Source of the DNA: Verrucomicrobiales bacterium
GTDB taxonomy: Bacteria; Verrucomicrobiota; Verrucomicrobiia; Verrucomicrobiales; DEV007
DNA length: 64,000 nucleotides
NCBI GenBank assembly: GCA_029213005.1
Contig: JARGPI010000015.1
Coordinates: forward strand, 1 to 64,000
Direction: 5' to 3'
In this document: positions 18,691-25,806 of the stretch, piece by piece
How positions within the stretch are numbered: the first letter of the stretch is position 1
Layout: every line of letters begins with the position of its first letter
Notes under the pieces: generated by a model
The model's database searches: none
Told to the model about the DNA's origin: nothing
Seen by the model: the letters and a program-made list of their open reading frames with translations, nothing else
Program-made: the position numbers and the translations under genes

Positions 18691-19230
18691 ATTCCGACCG
18701 AAGATTTACCTTCCAACGATAAGTTTCTTCGTGCCTTTGCCAGGCACGAAGAGACTCTCCGTGCGTACGCCCGGTCACTCCTTCCAAACTGGGAAGTGGT
18801 CGACGAAGTGATCCAGGAATCGAGTTTGGTGATGTGGCGGAAGTTTGACCAGCTGGAGGATGAAAGTGGATTTCTCCCCTGGGCGAAAGTCATTGTGCGC
18901 TTCGAATCGCTGAAGGCCAGAAGGACCGCCGCTCGCGACAAATTGTGGTTCAGCTCTGATGTCATCGAAATAGTTTCCGAAGATGACTTCGAGACCGACT
19001 CCGACGAAACGATGAGCCTGGAACGCGGCGCTCTCGATTTGTGTCTCGAAAACCTCGAAGATTCGCAGCGCGACCTGGTGCTCCTTCCCTATCGTGACCA
19101 CGGGGCCATCGTCAAGCTGGCCGAGAAAAACAAAAAGTCGGTCAACAGCTACTACAAGAAGATCGGCCGTATCCGGGAAAAACTGTCTTTGTGTATCGAA
19201 GGCAAACTGAGAGGGAGGTTGACTCAATGA
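18691..19230 (+). CDS. ECF sigma-70 family sigma factor, start codon uncertain
   Basis: A second ECF-type sigma factor. Region 2 reads DKFLRAFARHEETLRAY, then WEVVDEVIQESSLVMWRKFD; region 4 is SQRDLVLLPYRDHGAIVKLAEKNKKSVNSYYKKIGRIREKL. The frame is open from 18616, but the first ATG, GTG or TTG in it is GTG 18796, which would cut away the first half of region 2. I placed the start at ATT 18691 (179 residues) because conserved sequence begins about there. An ATG at 18647 with AGG seven bases upstream is in another frame and stops after 13 codons, so a frameshift is an alternative. The end overlaps the following FecR-like gene as ATGA. Confidence 0.75.
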   Translation: MPTEDLPSNDKFLRAFARHEETLRAYARSLLPNWEVVDEVIQESSLVMWRKFDQLEDESGFLPWAKVIVRFESLKARRTAARDKLWFSSDVIEIVSEDDFETDSDETMSLERGALDLCLENLEDSQRDLVLLPYRDHGAIVKLAEKNKKSVNSYYKKIGRIREKLSLCIEGKLRGRLTQ

Positions 19231-20582
19231 GTTTTGATCCGATCCATTTTCAGGAGTTAACTAACCGGTATCTCATCGGAAAGTTAACCCCGGCAGAGTT
19301 TTCCGAACTCGAGACAGCTCTCCGGCACGATCCGGAAGCTCGCCGGATTTATCGCCAAGCCTGCCGCCTCGACACCCAGTTGAGAGCCAAAGCGCAGGAG
19401 CTCGAAACACTGAAACGTCGTGCCATCAAACGGCGCAACCTCATTTTGATTCCTACGGCTGTAGCTGCCCTCGCAATGATTTTCGGGGGAGTCATTCTGT
19501 TCGGAAACCGTGGAGGCGCCCGGATCGCCGAGGTGAGCAATGCGGTGTGGAACGAAAATAACTTTGCTCCCGGAGACACTCTGAAGACAGGTACCAAACT
19601 GGATATCGAGTCCGGAAGCGCGTTGATAGCCTTCGATTCCGGTGCCACAACCTTGCTGACAGGACCCGCCCGTTTTCAAATCAAATCAGGTAACTCTGGA
19701 TTCCTGGCGTTCGGAGCCGCGGATTCCGTCGCGGCGACTCCGGATTCCCACGGCTTCGCCATCAAAATGCCTGTCGCAACCGCAGTCGATATCGGAACCG
19801 CATTTCGAACCCGGGTTAACCGGAAAACTGACAGCCACGTCTCGGTGACACAGGGCGAAGCAGGTGTCGATGTCGGCGGAAAACAACATTCTCTCCTCGA
19901 AGGCATGGCGCTGGAAGTCAAAGCAGGGAACCCTTCCGTTATCGTTCGGATCGAAGAAGGCGATCTCACTCCCGCCTTTAAATTCCCAACCATAGCGGCG
20001 CCCTCCGCCACCGACTACGCTGACGCAAGCCAAGCCATGGCCAGCGTCACGATCAAAGGGCGACTCGGACTGTCGAGCCAGAATGACGCCGACCCTGCGA
20101 CTTTGAACGATGGGAAAGGCCAGACCAACGGCACCTCCCCGCGCGAGGCATTCTATTTCAAAGGCGACGAAATCGGATCGATCATTTTCGACCTCGGAAG
20201 CAAAGTTTCGCTCTCGAAAGTGAACACCTACTCGTGGCACGAACCGGGCAATGAAGCCACGCTCAACGCCGCATTCCAGAGCTATACGCTGTGGGCCTAC
20301 CACGGTGACGAAATGCCCCCGGTTTCGGACAATCCCCGGATCGACGGCTGGAAATATATTACGGAGATCAACTCCGACGACTATTTTGAAATCGCGGATC
20401 AAAAAGACCGCCCCCGCCAACAGGCCTGCTCCATCGAAGGGGCCAACGGGAATATCGGCAAATACCGCTTTCTGTTTTTCGATGTTAAATCATCCCACTT
20501 CCGCAACCATGATTCGATCCGAGCCTACGACGGCGCCCACACGCGCTTTGGTGAAATTGATATCTATGTCGATGAAAATTGA
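19227..20582 (+). CDS. FecR-like anti-sigma/sensor protein with discoidin-like C-terminus
   Basis: The predicted partner of the sigma factor upstream (ATGA overlap). About 451 residues. The N-terminal region (1-75) holds LIGKLTPAEFSELETALRHDPEARRIYRQ, similar to anti-sigma segments. One membrane helix lies at about 76-98. A FecR domain follows (about 105-250), with ATAVDIGTAFRTRV. The C-terminal 180 residues look like an F5/8-type C (discoidin, carbohydrate-binding) domain: ATLNDGKGQTNG, IIFDLGSKVSLSKVNTYSWH and a terminal FGEIDIYV. The extracellular end differs from the first module, which suggests a different signal. No transporter or receptor is adjacent. Confidence 0.85.
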   Translation: MSFDPIHFQELTNRYLIGKLTPAEFSELETALRHDPEARRIYRQACRLDTQLRAKAQELETLKRRAIKRRNLILIPTAVAALAMIFGGVILFGNRGGARIAEVSNAVWNENNFAPGDTLKTGTKLDIESGSALIAFDSGATTLLTGPARFQIKSGNSGFLAFGAADSVAATPDSHGFAIKMPVATAVDIGTAFRTRVNRKTDSHVSVTQGEAGVDVGGKQHSLLEGMALEVKAGNPSVIVRIEEGDLTPAFKFPTIAAPSATDYADASQAMASVTIKGRLGLSSQNDADPATLNDGKGQTNGTSPREAFYFKGDEIGSIIFDLGSKVSLSKVNTYSWHEPGNEATLNAAFQSYTLWAYHGDEMPPVSDNPRIDGWKYITEINSDDYFEIADQKDRPRQQACSIEGANGNIGKYRFLFFDVKSSHFRNHDSIRAYDGAHTRFGEIDIYVDEN

Positions 20583-20687
20583 TAACTGCGGAACCCGACC
20601 AACCGGTCATCCAACCTTAAACCAATATCTGCCTCTGCTTTCCGAAAAGTAACCCATTGACCTCAACTTCGGTGTATCCGATTTGAG

Positions 20688-20721
20688 AGCGCTCCCTCCG
20701 GGCAACCGGAGGCGAGGCGCT
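20688..20721 (+). ncRNA. Structured leader element upstream of cysH
   Basis: AGCGC (20688-20692) pairs with GCGCT (20717-20721). Inside this, CCTCCGG (20695-20701) pairs perfectly with CCGGAGG (20706-20712) over a GCAA tetraloop; the internal loop is TC opposite CGAG. The stretch GGGCAACCGG and the following GGCGCTACC, CCTCCCACC and GCAGAAAAGATA recall parts of the SAM-I riboswitch 3' half. However, the 5' half (k-turn and GATGAA block) is absent, so I do not assign it to a known class. This is in the only gap above 300 bases (20583-20902), which otherwise holds the terminator and a possible promoter. Confidence 0.4.
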
Positions 20722-20768
20722 ACCCCTCCCACCTATTAAGATGCAGAAAAGATATTTGGAAATGACGT

Positions 20769-20810
20769 GGGTGATGCCCTTCGGTAACGGAGGCATCACC
20801 CGCTTTTTTT
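20769..20810 (+). terminator. Strong rho-independent terminator between fecR-like gene and cysH
   Basis: GGGTGATGCC (20769-20778) pairs with GGCATCACCC (20792-20801). A few more pairs lie above a bulge, with a GTAA loop, and CGC and seven T residues follow. It ends the sigma/FecR-like operon, or acts as the expression platform of the leader before cysH, whose start is 93 bases further on. Confidence 0.8.
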
Positions 20811-20819
20811 GACAAAAAG

Positions 20820-20847
20820 TTGACTTCATCATCAAACCAATTAACTT
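20820..20847 (+). promoter_or_regulatory. Possible cysH promoter
   Basis: TTGACT (20820-20825), 16 bases, then TAACTT (20842-20847), lies just after the terminator and 56 bases before cysH. The -35 is good and the -10 weak. If it is real, cysH can be expressed independently of the leader. Confidence 0.35.
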
Positions 20848-20902
20848 CGAATTTCCATAAATCAGACCCTTTTGATAGGGAATTAGGAGTTTAAAATTTG
20901 AG

Positions 20903-21556
20903 ATGAAATTAGCGATCGATTTAGCGTCAGCGAATGCTGATTTAGCCGGAAAAAGTGCAGAGGAAATCATCAGTTTTGCACTCGATGCGTCCGGAGGTGA
21001 TGCCATCGTTACCACCAATTTCCGTCCTTTGGAGGCTGTGATCCTGCACCTCGTGACCCGGCAAAAGCCAGATATCCGCGTCCTCTGGATCGATCACGGA
21101 TTGAATCTCGATCCCACTTATCGATTTGCCGAAAAGACCATCAACCTCCTGAATCTTAACATCGAGAAGTACACCCCTCTCGAGACAGCGAAAATTCCGG
21201 ACGCCGCATACGTATCAGAAGACGAAAGAACTCCCGAGCAGGAAGCTGAAATCCACGCTTTCAGCGAAAAAGTTAAGCTCGAACCTTTCCGCCGCGGAAT
21301 GCGGGAGCTCGACGCCACCGCATGGTTTACCGCTCTTCGACGCGTCCAGAATCTGAACCGCGCCGGAATGAATTATCTTGAGGAAGGTCCCAACGGCATT
21401 CTAAAAGTGAATCCGATCCTCGACTGGTCAGATGAAGAAATGACCGATTACCTCGCGAAACACGGTCTGCCGGACGAAACCTCATACTTCGACCCAGCCA
21501 AAGCAGGTGAAAAATCCGAGTGCGGCCTCCACGACGGCAGACTCGCGAGCAAGTAA
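20903..21556 (+). CDS. cysH: Phosphoadenylyl-sulfate reductase
   Basis: Reduces activated sulfate (PAPS or APS) to sulfite with a thioredoxin-type donor in assimilatory sulfate reduction. The 217 residues include the PP-loop-like fold (AIVTTNFRPLEAVILHLV, VLWIDHGLNLDPTYRF), a WFTALRRVQNLNRAGM block in place of the usual W-x-G-x-R, and the C-terminal active-site motif ECGLH near 208-212. The CC...CXXC pairs of the iron-sulfur APS reductases are absent, which points to the PAPS type, although the sequence is somewhat divergent. GGAATTAGGAG lies upstream of ATG 20903. No other sulfur genes are adjacent. Confidence 0.9.
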   Translation: MKLAIDLASANADLAGKSAEEIISFALDASGGDAIVTTNFRPLEAVILHLVTRQKPDIRVLWIDHGLNLDPTYRFAEKTINLLNLNIEKYTPLETAKIPDAAYVSEDERTPEQEAEIHAFSEKVKLEPFRRGMRELDATAWFTALRRVQNLNRAGMNYLEEGPNGILKVNPILDWSDEEMTDYLAKHGLPDETSYFDPAKAGEKSECGLHDGRLASK

Positions 21557-21653
21557 ACCTGGAATATTTTTTTCAGGGTCACCAGACCTGCCATAACGCG
21601 GCAGGAACACGCCGATGTGCACAATATTTATTTAGGAATACTTAGTTATTTGG

Positions 21654-21682
21654 TTGATCAGATCTGCCGTTTGCGCTAATCT
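21654..21682 (+). promoter_or_regulatory. Possible ftsK promoter
   Basis: TTGATC, exactly 17 bases, then TAATCT, about 65 bases upstream of the ftsK start. Each box has about four matches to the sigma-70 consensus. The rest of 21557-21748 holds a 6-bp CCTGCC/GGCAGG hairpin (21587-21605) without a T-run. Confidence 0.35.
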
Positions 21683-21748
21683 TTCACGATAATTTGGATT
21701 ATAGTTGATAACTTTTGTAATCACTAAAACCAGTCCAGATCATCGCCT

Positions 21749-24316
21749 ATGACTCCGAAAACGGCAGACGAAAAAAACACCAACAGCGACGAAACAGCGG
21801 ATGGGGAAAACTTGTGGGTAGAGAGTTACAAAGCGAACGAAATCACGGCTTTGTTTATGATTGGCTTCGCGGCAATCATCTTTCTCTCTCTGTTTTCACA
21901 CAATTCGTCAGATCTTCTGTTGTTTGATAAATCCGGCGCTGAGCAAGCGTCGTCCAATTACGTTGGCCCAATCGGCGCGACGATCGCGCATTACCTTTAT
22001 TTCGCCTTCGGGTTCGCTGCCAATCTCCTCCACGCGGTTTTCATGTGGTGGGCCGCTCAGATTCTCGCGACCAAACGGAGTCTCCGGTCGCGCAACATTA
22101 TCGCCCTTCTGGTCTGCCTGGCGTCCACCTCCTGTATCTTTGACTGCCAGACGTTGTTTCTCCAGGAATGGGCCGAGACTCACGAATTGACTCGCAGCAT
22201 TGGTGGTTTTGTCGGCTACTACCTTGGGAACCAGGTTTTTGTTCGTTTCTTCGGCCCCGGCGGAACGTTCATCATCATGTCGACCATTTCGATTTTGACT
22301 CTGGTCGTGATCACCGGAATTCATCCCTTTCGCTTCACCAAAATGGTCGGAGAAAAAATTGCCGATTTCTTTCAGCGGGTCGACTGGGAGGAAAAGTGGT
22401 CACTCTGGTCCGGGGTTAAGCCGAAGAAAGAACAGCACTATCCGGCTACCCGGATTTTAACCACACAGGCCATCACGGTAGAGCCCGCGATTCGGGCTGA
22501 AGAGCGAACCCACATCGATACTTTCGAAGTCCGTCCAGACATGGACGGTGAATCCGAGATCGAAGTGGAAGAGGAAGCACCCATTGTGGCTCCACTTGAA
22601 CCAACTCCGCGAGTCACTTCTCACGCCGTGAAACCGGAGCGGGTTCGCAAAGTAACCGATACTTCACACGTCAACAATGCACCTCAGGTAAACTACGTGC
22701 CACCTCCGGCATCGAATCCCGCGAATCATGTATCATTTACCGATCAGGCCCGGTTTGAAGGCTACCAACTTCCTCCTCTCGATATATTGAACTACGCACC
22801 GGTTCTTGATACCGCTGAACTGGATGATGCGCTCCATATCGAGATCCAAAACAATATCGTCTCCACCCTGAACAGCTTCAAAGTCGAAGTGGAACCCGGT
22901 GACATCACAATAGGACCAACTGTGACACGGTATGAACTCTATCCCTCACCGGGACTTCGAGTGAACAAGATCACAACCTTGAAAGACGATATCGCCCGGG
23001 CGACCCGTGCCGAGCGAATTAACATTCTTGCTCCGATTCCCGGTAAAGATACTGTGGGTATTGAAATCGCCAACTCAAACAAAGTCACCGTGGCCCTCCG
23101 TGAACTGTTCGAGAATGAAGCTTTCCGAACCTCCAACGCCAAGTTGCCACTTGTATTGGGTAAAGATGTCTATGGAGAAACGATCATTGGAGACCTCGCC
23201 CGAATGCCCCACCTCCTCGTCGCCGGTGCCACAGGTAGCGGAAAGAGTGTCTGTATCAACTCCATCATCGCGAGTCTTCTCTACCGCTTCACTCCCGATG
23301 AACTGAAGTTTATCATGATCGATCCGAAGGTCGTCGAGATGCAGCTCTACAATGCCCTCCCCCACCTCGTCGTTCCCGTAGTGACCGATCCTAAAAAAGT
23401 CGTGCTTGCTCTGCGCTGGGTCATCAAGGAAATGGAGCGGAGATACACCATGTTCGCCAAAAAAGGAGTCCGTAGTTTCGACGGCTTTAATACGCTGAGG
23501 GCTAAAGAAAAGCGCGGTATGGAAATAGCCGAGCAACAGATGCTCCAGCCGAATCTGATTAATACTGAAACCGGAGAGGACATCTTCAGCGACGACGAGA
23601 TCGCTGCGGCAAAAAGCCAGGCCAGAGGCGACGATGGCGAATTTCCCGAGAAACTTCCCTATATTGTGGTCATCATTGACGAGCTCGCTGACTTGATGCA
23701 AACCGCACCTGCCGATGTGGAAACAAGTATCGCCCGGATCGCGCAGAAGGCCCGTGCCGCGGGAATCCATCTCGTGATCGCTACTCAGACACCGCGAGCC
23801 GATGTGGTTACCGGAACGATCAAAGCCAACGTTCCAAGCCGGATTGCTTTCCAGGTGTCTTCCAAAACCGATAGCCGAATCATTCTCGATGAAAACGGCG
23901 CAGAGAACCTCGTCGGTAAAGGAGATATGCTATACCTTCCGCCCGGCAGCGCGCAACTAATCAGGGCTCAGGGTGCTCTCATCACCGATGACGAAGCCCA
24001 ACTCCTGGTCAACGCCTGCGCCGCTCAGGGCGAACCCGATTTCCTTGCCGGAGACAGTGAAGACGGCGGATTTGGATTCTTTGACGAAGACGAGGGAATG
24101 GAAGTTTCCGACGCGGATGAAGAAGTGATCTCCCGATGCATGGAAGTCATCTTCACCGAGAAGAAGGCTTCGACATCACTACTGCAACGGAAATTGAGAT
24201 TGGGGTACACCCGGGCTGCCCGGATGATTGATATACTGGAAAGCCGCGGAATTATCGGCCCAGGAGACGGCGCCAAGCCAAGGGAAATCCTGATCGACGT
24301 TTCATCAGTCGACTAG
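21749..24316 (+). CDS. ftsK: DNA translocase FtsK/SpoIIIE
   Basis: Pumps DNA at the division septum and helps chromosome dimer resolution. 855 residues. The N-terminal membrane part (about 25-200) has four hydrophobic helices. A short polar linker (about 220-340) follows. The alpha domain is at 350-450. The RecA-like motor has Walker A AGATGSGKSV near 490-500 and Walker B VVIIDELADLM near 638-648. The C-terminal winged-helix gamma domain (KKASTSLLQRKLRLGYTRAARMIDILE) reads KOPS-type sequences. Length and order are normal. A palindromic repeat pair begins 12 bases after the stop. Confidence 0.97.
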   Translation: MTPKTADEKNTNSDETADGENLWVESYKANEITALFMIGFAAIIFLSLFSHNSSDLLLFDKSGAEQASSNYVGPIGATIAHYLYFAFGFAANLLHAVFMWWAAQILATKRSLRSRNIIALLVCLASTSCIFDCQTLFLQEWAETHELTRSIGGFVGYYLGNQVFVRFFGPGGTFIIMSTISILTLVVITGIHPFRFTKMVGEKIADFFQRVDWEEKWSLWSGVKPKKEQHYPATRILTTQAITVEPAIRAEERTHIDTFEVRPDMDGESEIEVEEEAPIVAPLEPTPRVTSHAVKPERVRKVTDTSHVNNAPQVNYVPPPASNPANHVSFTDQARFEGYQLPPLDILNYAPVLDTAELDDALHIEIQNNIVSTLNSFKVEVEPGDITIGPTVTRYELYPSPGLRVNKITTLKDDIARATRAERINILAPIPGKDTVGIEIANSNKVTVALRELFENEAFRTSNAKLPLVLGKDVYGETIIGDLARMPHLLVAGATGSGKSVCINSIIASLLYRFTPDELKFIMIDPKVVEMQLYNALPHLVVPVVTDPKKVVLALRWVIKEMERRYTMFAKKGVRSFDGFNTLRAKEKRGMEIAEQQMLQPNLINTETGEDIFSDDEIAAAKSQARGDDGEFPEKLPYIVVIIDELADLMQTAPADVETSIARIAQKARAAGIHLVIATQTPRADVVTGTIKANVPSRIAFQVSSKTDSRIILDENGAENLVGKGDMLYLPPGSAQLIRAQGALITDDEAQLLVNACAAQGEPDFLAGDSEDGGFGFFDEDEGMEVSDADEEVISRCMEVIFTEKKASTSLLQRKLRLGYTRAARMIDILESRGIIGPGDGAKPREILIDVSSVD

Positions 24317-24328
24317 GCAAAAGAAGCC

Positions 24329-24370
24329 GACTGTACAGGGTACAATTCCGGGCTGTACAGGATACAGTTT
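24329..24370. repeat. Palindromic interspersed repeat, copy 3 (direct pair)
   Basis: Units at 24329-24347 and 24351-24370 read in the same direction (reverse complement of the unit in copy 2), the second with two changes. They fill the space between the convergent ftsK and ceramidase-like genes and start 12 bases after the ftsK stop. Confidence 0.85.
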
Positions 24371-24395
24371 TTAAAAATGGCCGCTAAGCCTTCCT

Positions 24396-25805
24396 TTACC
24401 GGTTTATCTCACTCAACAGCCTTAGTAATTCCGCCCTGATTTTCGTCTCCGCTGACTCTTCAAGGAAACTACTTCGCGCGGGCCAGGTTTCATACCCGCC
24501 GTGTTGAAATTGATTCTCCGGTGGAAGATAACCGAAATACCCATTCGCTAACTCGATAGTAAAAGTCGCATCCGCAAATGGAGACCCCGCTTTAATCGCC
24601 AGTCCCGTTTCGGCAAAGGTTTCACAGGGCGATTGCACGACCGCCAAATCCCCGATTCGAAACACCTGGAGAGGCACCGATACCACATCCGGAAAATTCG
24701 CTAAATGCAACGCCTCGCGGGCATAGATTTGAGGCCGGGGAAGTCGGAATTTGGTATTCTCCGGTGCCCGGTTTTTCCCGGCCCATTCCAGTCGGTCCAC
24801 GCCCGGTTTCCTTACTTTAAGCTCCAATTCCGAAGCTACTGAACGAAGCGGCAACACGTCGGAATAGGTAACAGTCTCAAGTAGTGCCTGCGTTTTATCG
24901 GCCAGTTCGGCTGCGATTCCATTCATCCTCTCATACTTCTCAAACCGGACCCTCGGAGCCTTAAAATCGATCGCATTCACGTCGCCACTGGTTCCATTTG
25001 ATAACATACCGACAAAAGGAGGGTCAAGGTGATCGCCACTCCAACGCTTTTGAATCGCATCGGCATACGAGCCGAAATAGTCCGCACTTACCGTTCCGCC
25101 AGGGACACCTCCCACATAGTGAAGTCCGTAGTTACCCAGCAAAGCAATCGGTTTCTGATCCGTTTTCCGCCTCACCGCAAAGACAAAAAATTCACTGTCG
25201 ACCGGACCGGTCGGACGATCAAGATCTGCGCTTTTACCCGGATTCATCAGTATCGTTTCCGTCGCTTCGCCAAAGGGACTTTTCACCGGATTCCTTACAA
25301 ACCAGCGTCGGTTATGCACGAACCTCGGCTCTTCAAAACTCCCCCAACCCGCCTCGGCGGGCACCAGTCGATTATCAGCCCGTTTCACCCCGTCAGCTAT
25401 TCGCACCGCGAGAAAATCAAGGTAGTCACGATGCAATTCACTATCAACCAGACCGACAACACCCCGCGGTGTCGAGTGACTGTGCGTCGCTGCCAGGCAG
25501 ACATTTGCCGAAGGAATTCCACATTCGATCTCGATTCGCCTTTTCGCCTCATCGAAAATCTCCCGGGATATCATCGTGTTATCAACGATTACGATCGCCA
25601 ATTTCGAAGTCCCGTCCGACAACACCAGACACCGCGCCCAGAGTTCATCATGTATATCTTTGGCTGGACCGGTTTGCATAATTGCCCCGTCCAGCGGAAC
25701 TCCCATCCCGGGAGTGATGTTAGAGCTCGCCGCTCCCGCCCGGAATTCGCCATAGGTTGTCGACAGCAATCCAAAGAGTATTAAAAGCGGTAGCACAAGT
25801 TTCAT
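24396..25805 (-). CDS. Secreted neutral/alkaline ceramidase-like protein
   Basis: Belongs to the neutral/alkaline non-lysosomal ceramidase N-terminal family, which in PVC bacteria is common and of uncertain substrate. A signal peptide covers 1-19. The family motifs are FRAGAASSNITPGMGVPL near the start, DELWARCLVLSDG, and the metal-binding ATHSHSTPRG. 469 residues, lacking the long C-terminal domain of true ceramidases. One base separates it from the upstream triple-haem dehydrogenase gene on the same strand, so they form one operon. Confidence 0.87.
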   Translation of the reverse strand: MKLVLPLLILFGLLSTTYGEFRAGAASSNITPGMGVPLDGAIMQTGPAKDIHDELWARCLVLSDGTSKLAIVIVDNTMISREIFDEAKRRIEIECGIPSANVCLAATHSHSTPRGVVGLVDSELHRDYLDFLAVRIADGVKRADNRLVPAEAGWGSFEEPRFVHNRRWFVRNPVKSPFGEATETILMNPGKSADLDRPTGPVDSEFFVFAVRRKTDQKPIALLGNYGLHYVGGVPGGTVSADYFGSYADAIQKRWSGDHLDPPFVGMLSNGTSGDVNAIDFKAPRVRFEKYERMNGIAAELADKTQALLETVTYSDVLPLRSVASELELKVRKPGVDRLEWAGKNRAPENTKFRLPRPQIYAREALHLANFPDVVSVPLQVFRIGDLAVVQSPCETFAETGLAIKAGSPFADATFTIELANGYFGYLPPENQFQHGGYETWPARSSFLEESAETKIRAELLRLLSEINR

Positions 25806-25806
25806 A

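Noticed and set aside
20655..20760. A full SAM-I riboswitch
   Set aside because: Only fragments of the 3' half look similar; the k-turn and GATGAA segments of the 5' half are absent, so I kept it as an unassigned leader.
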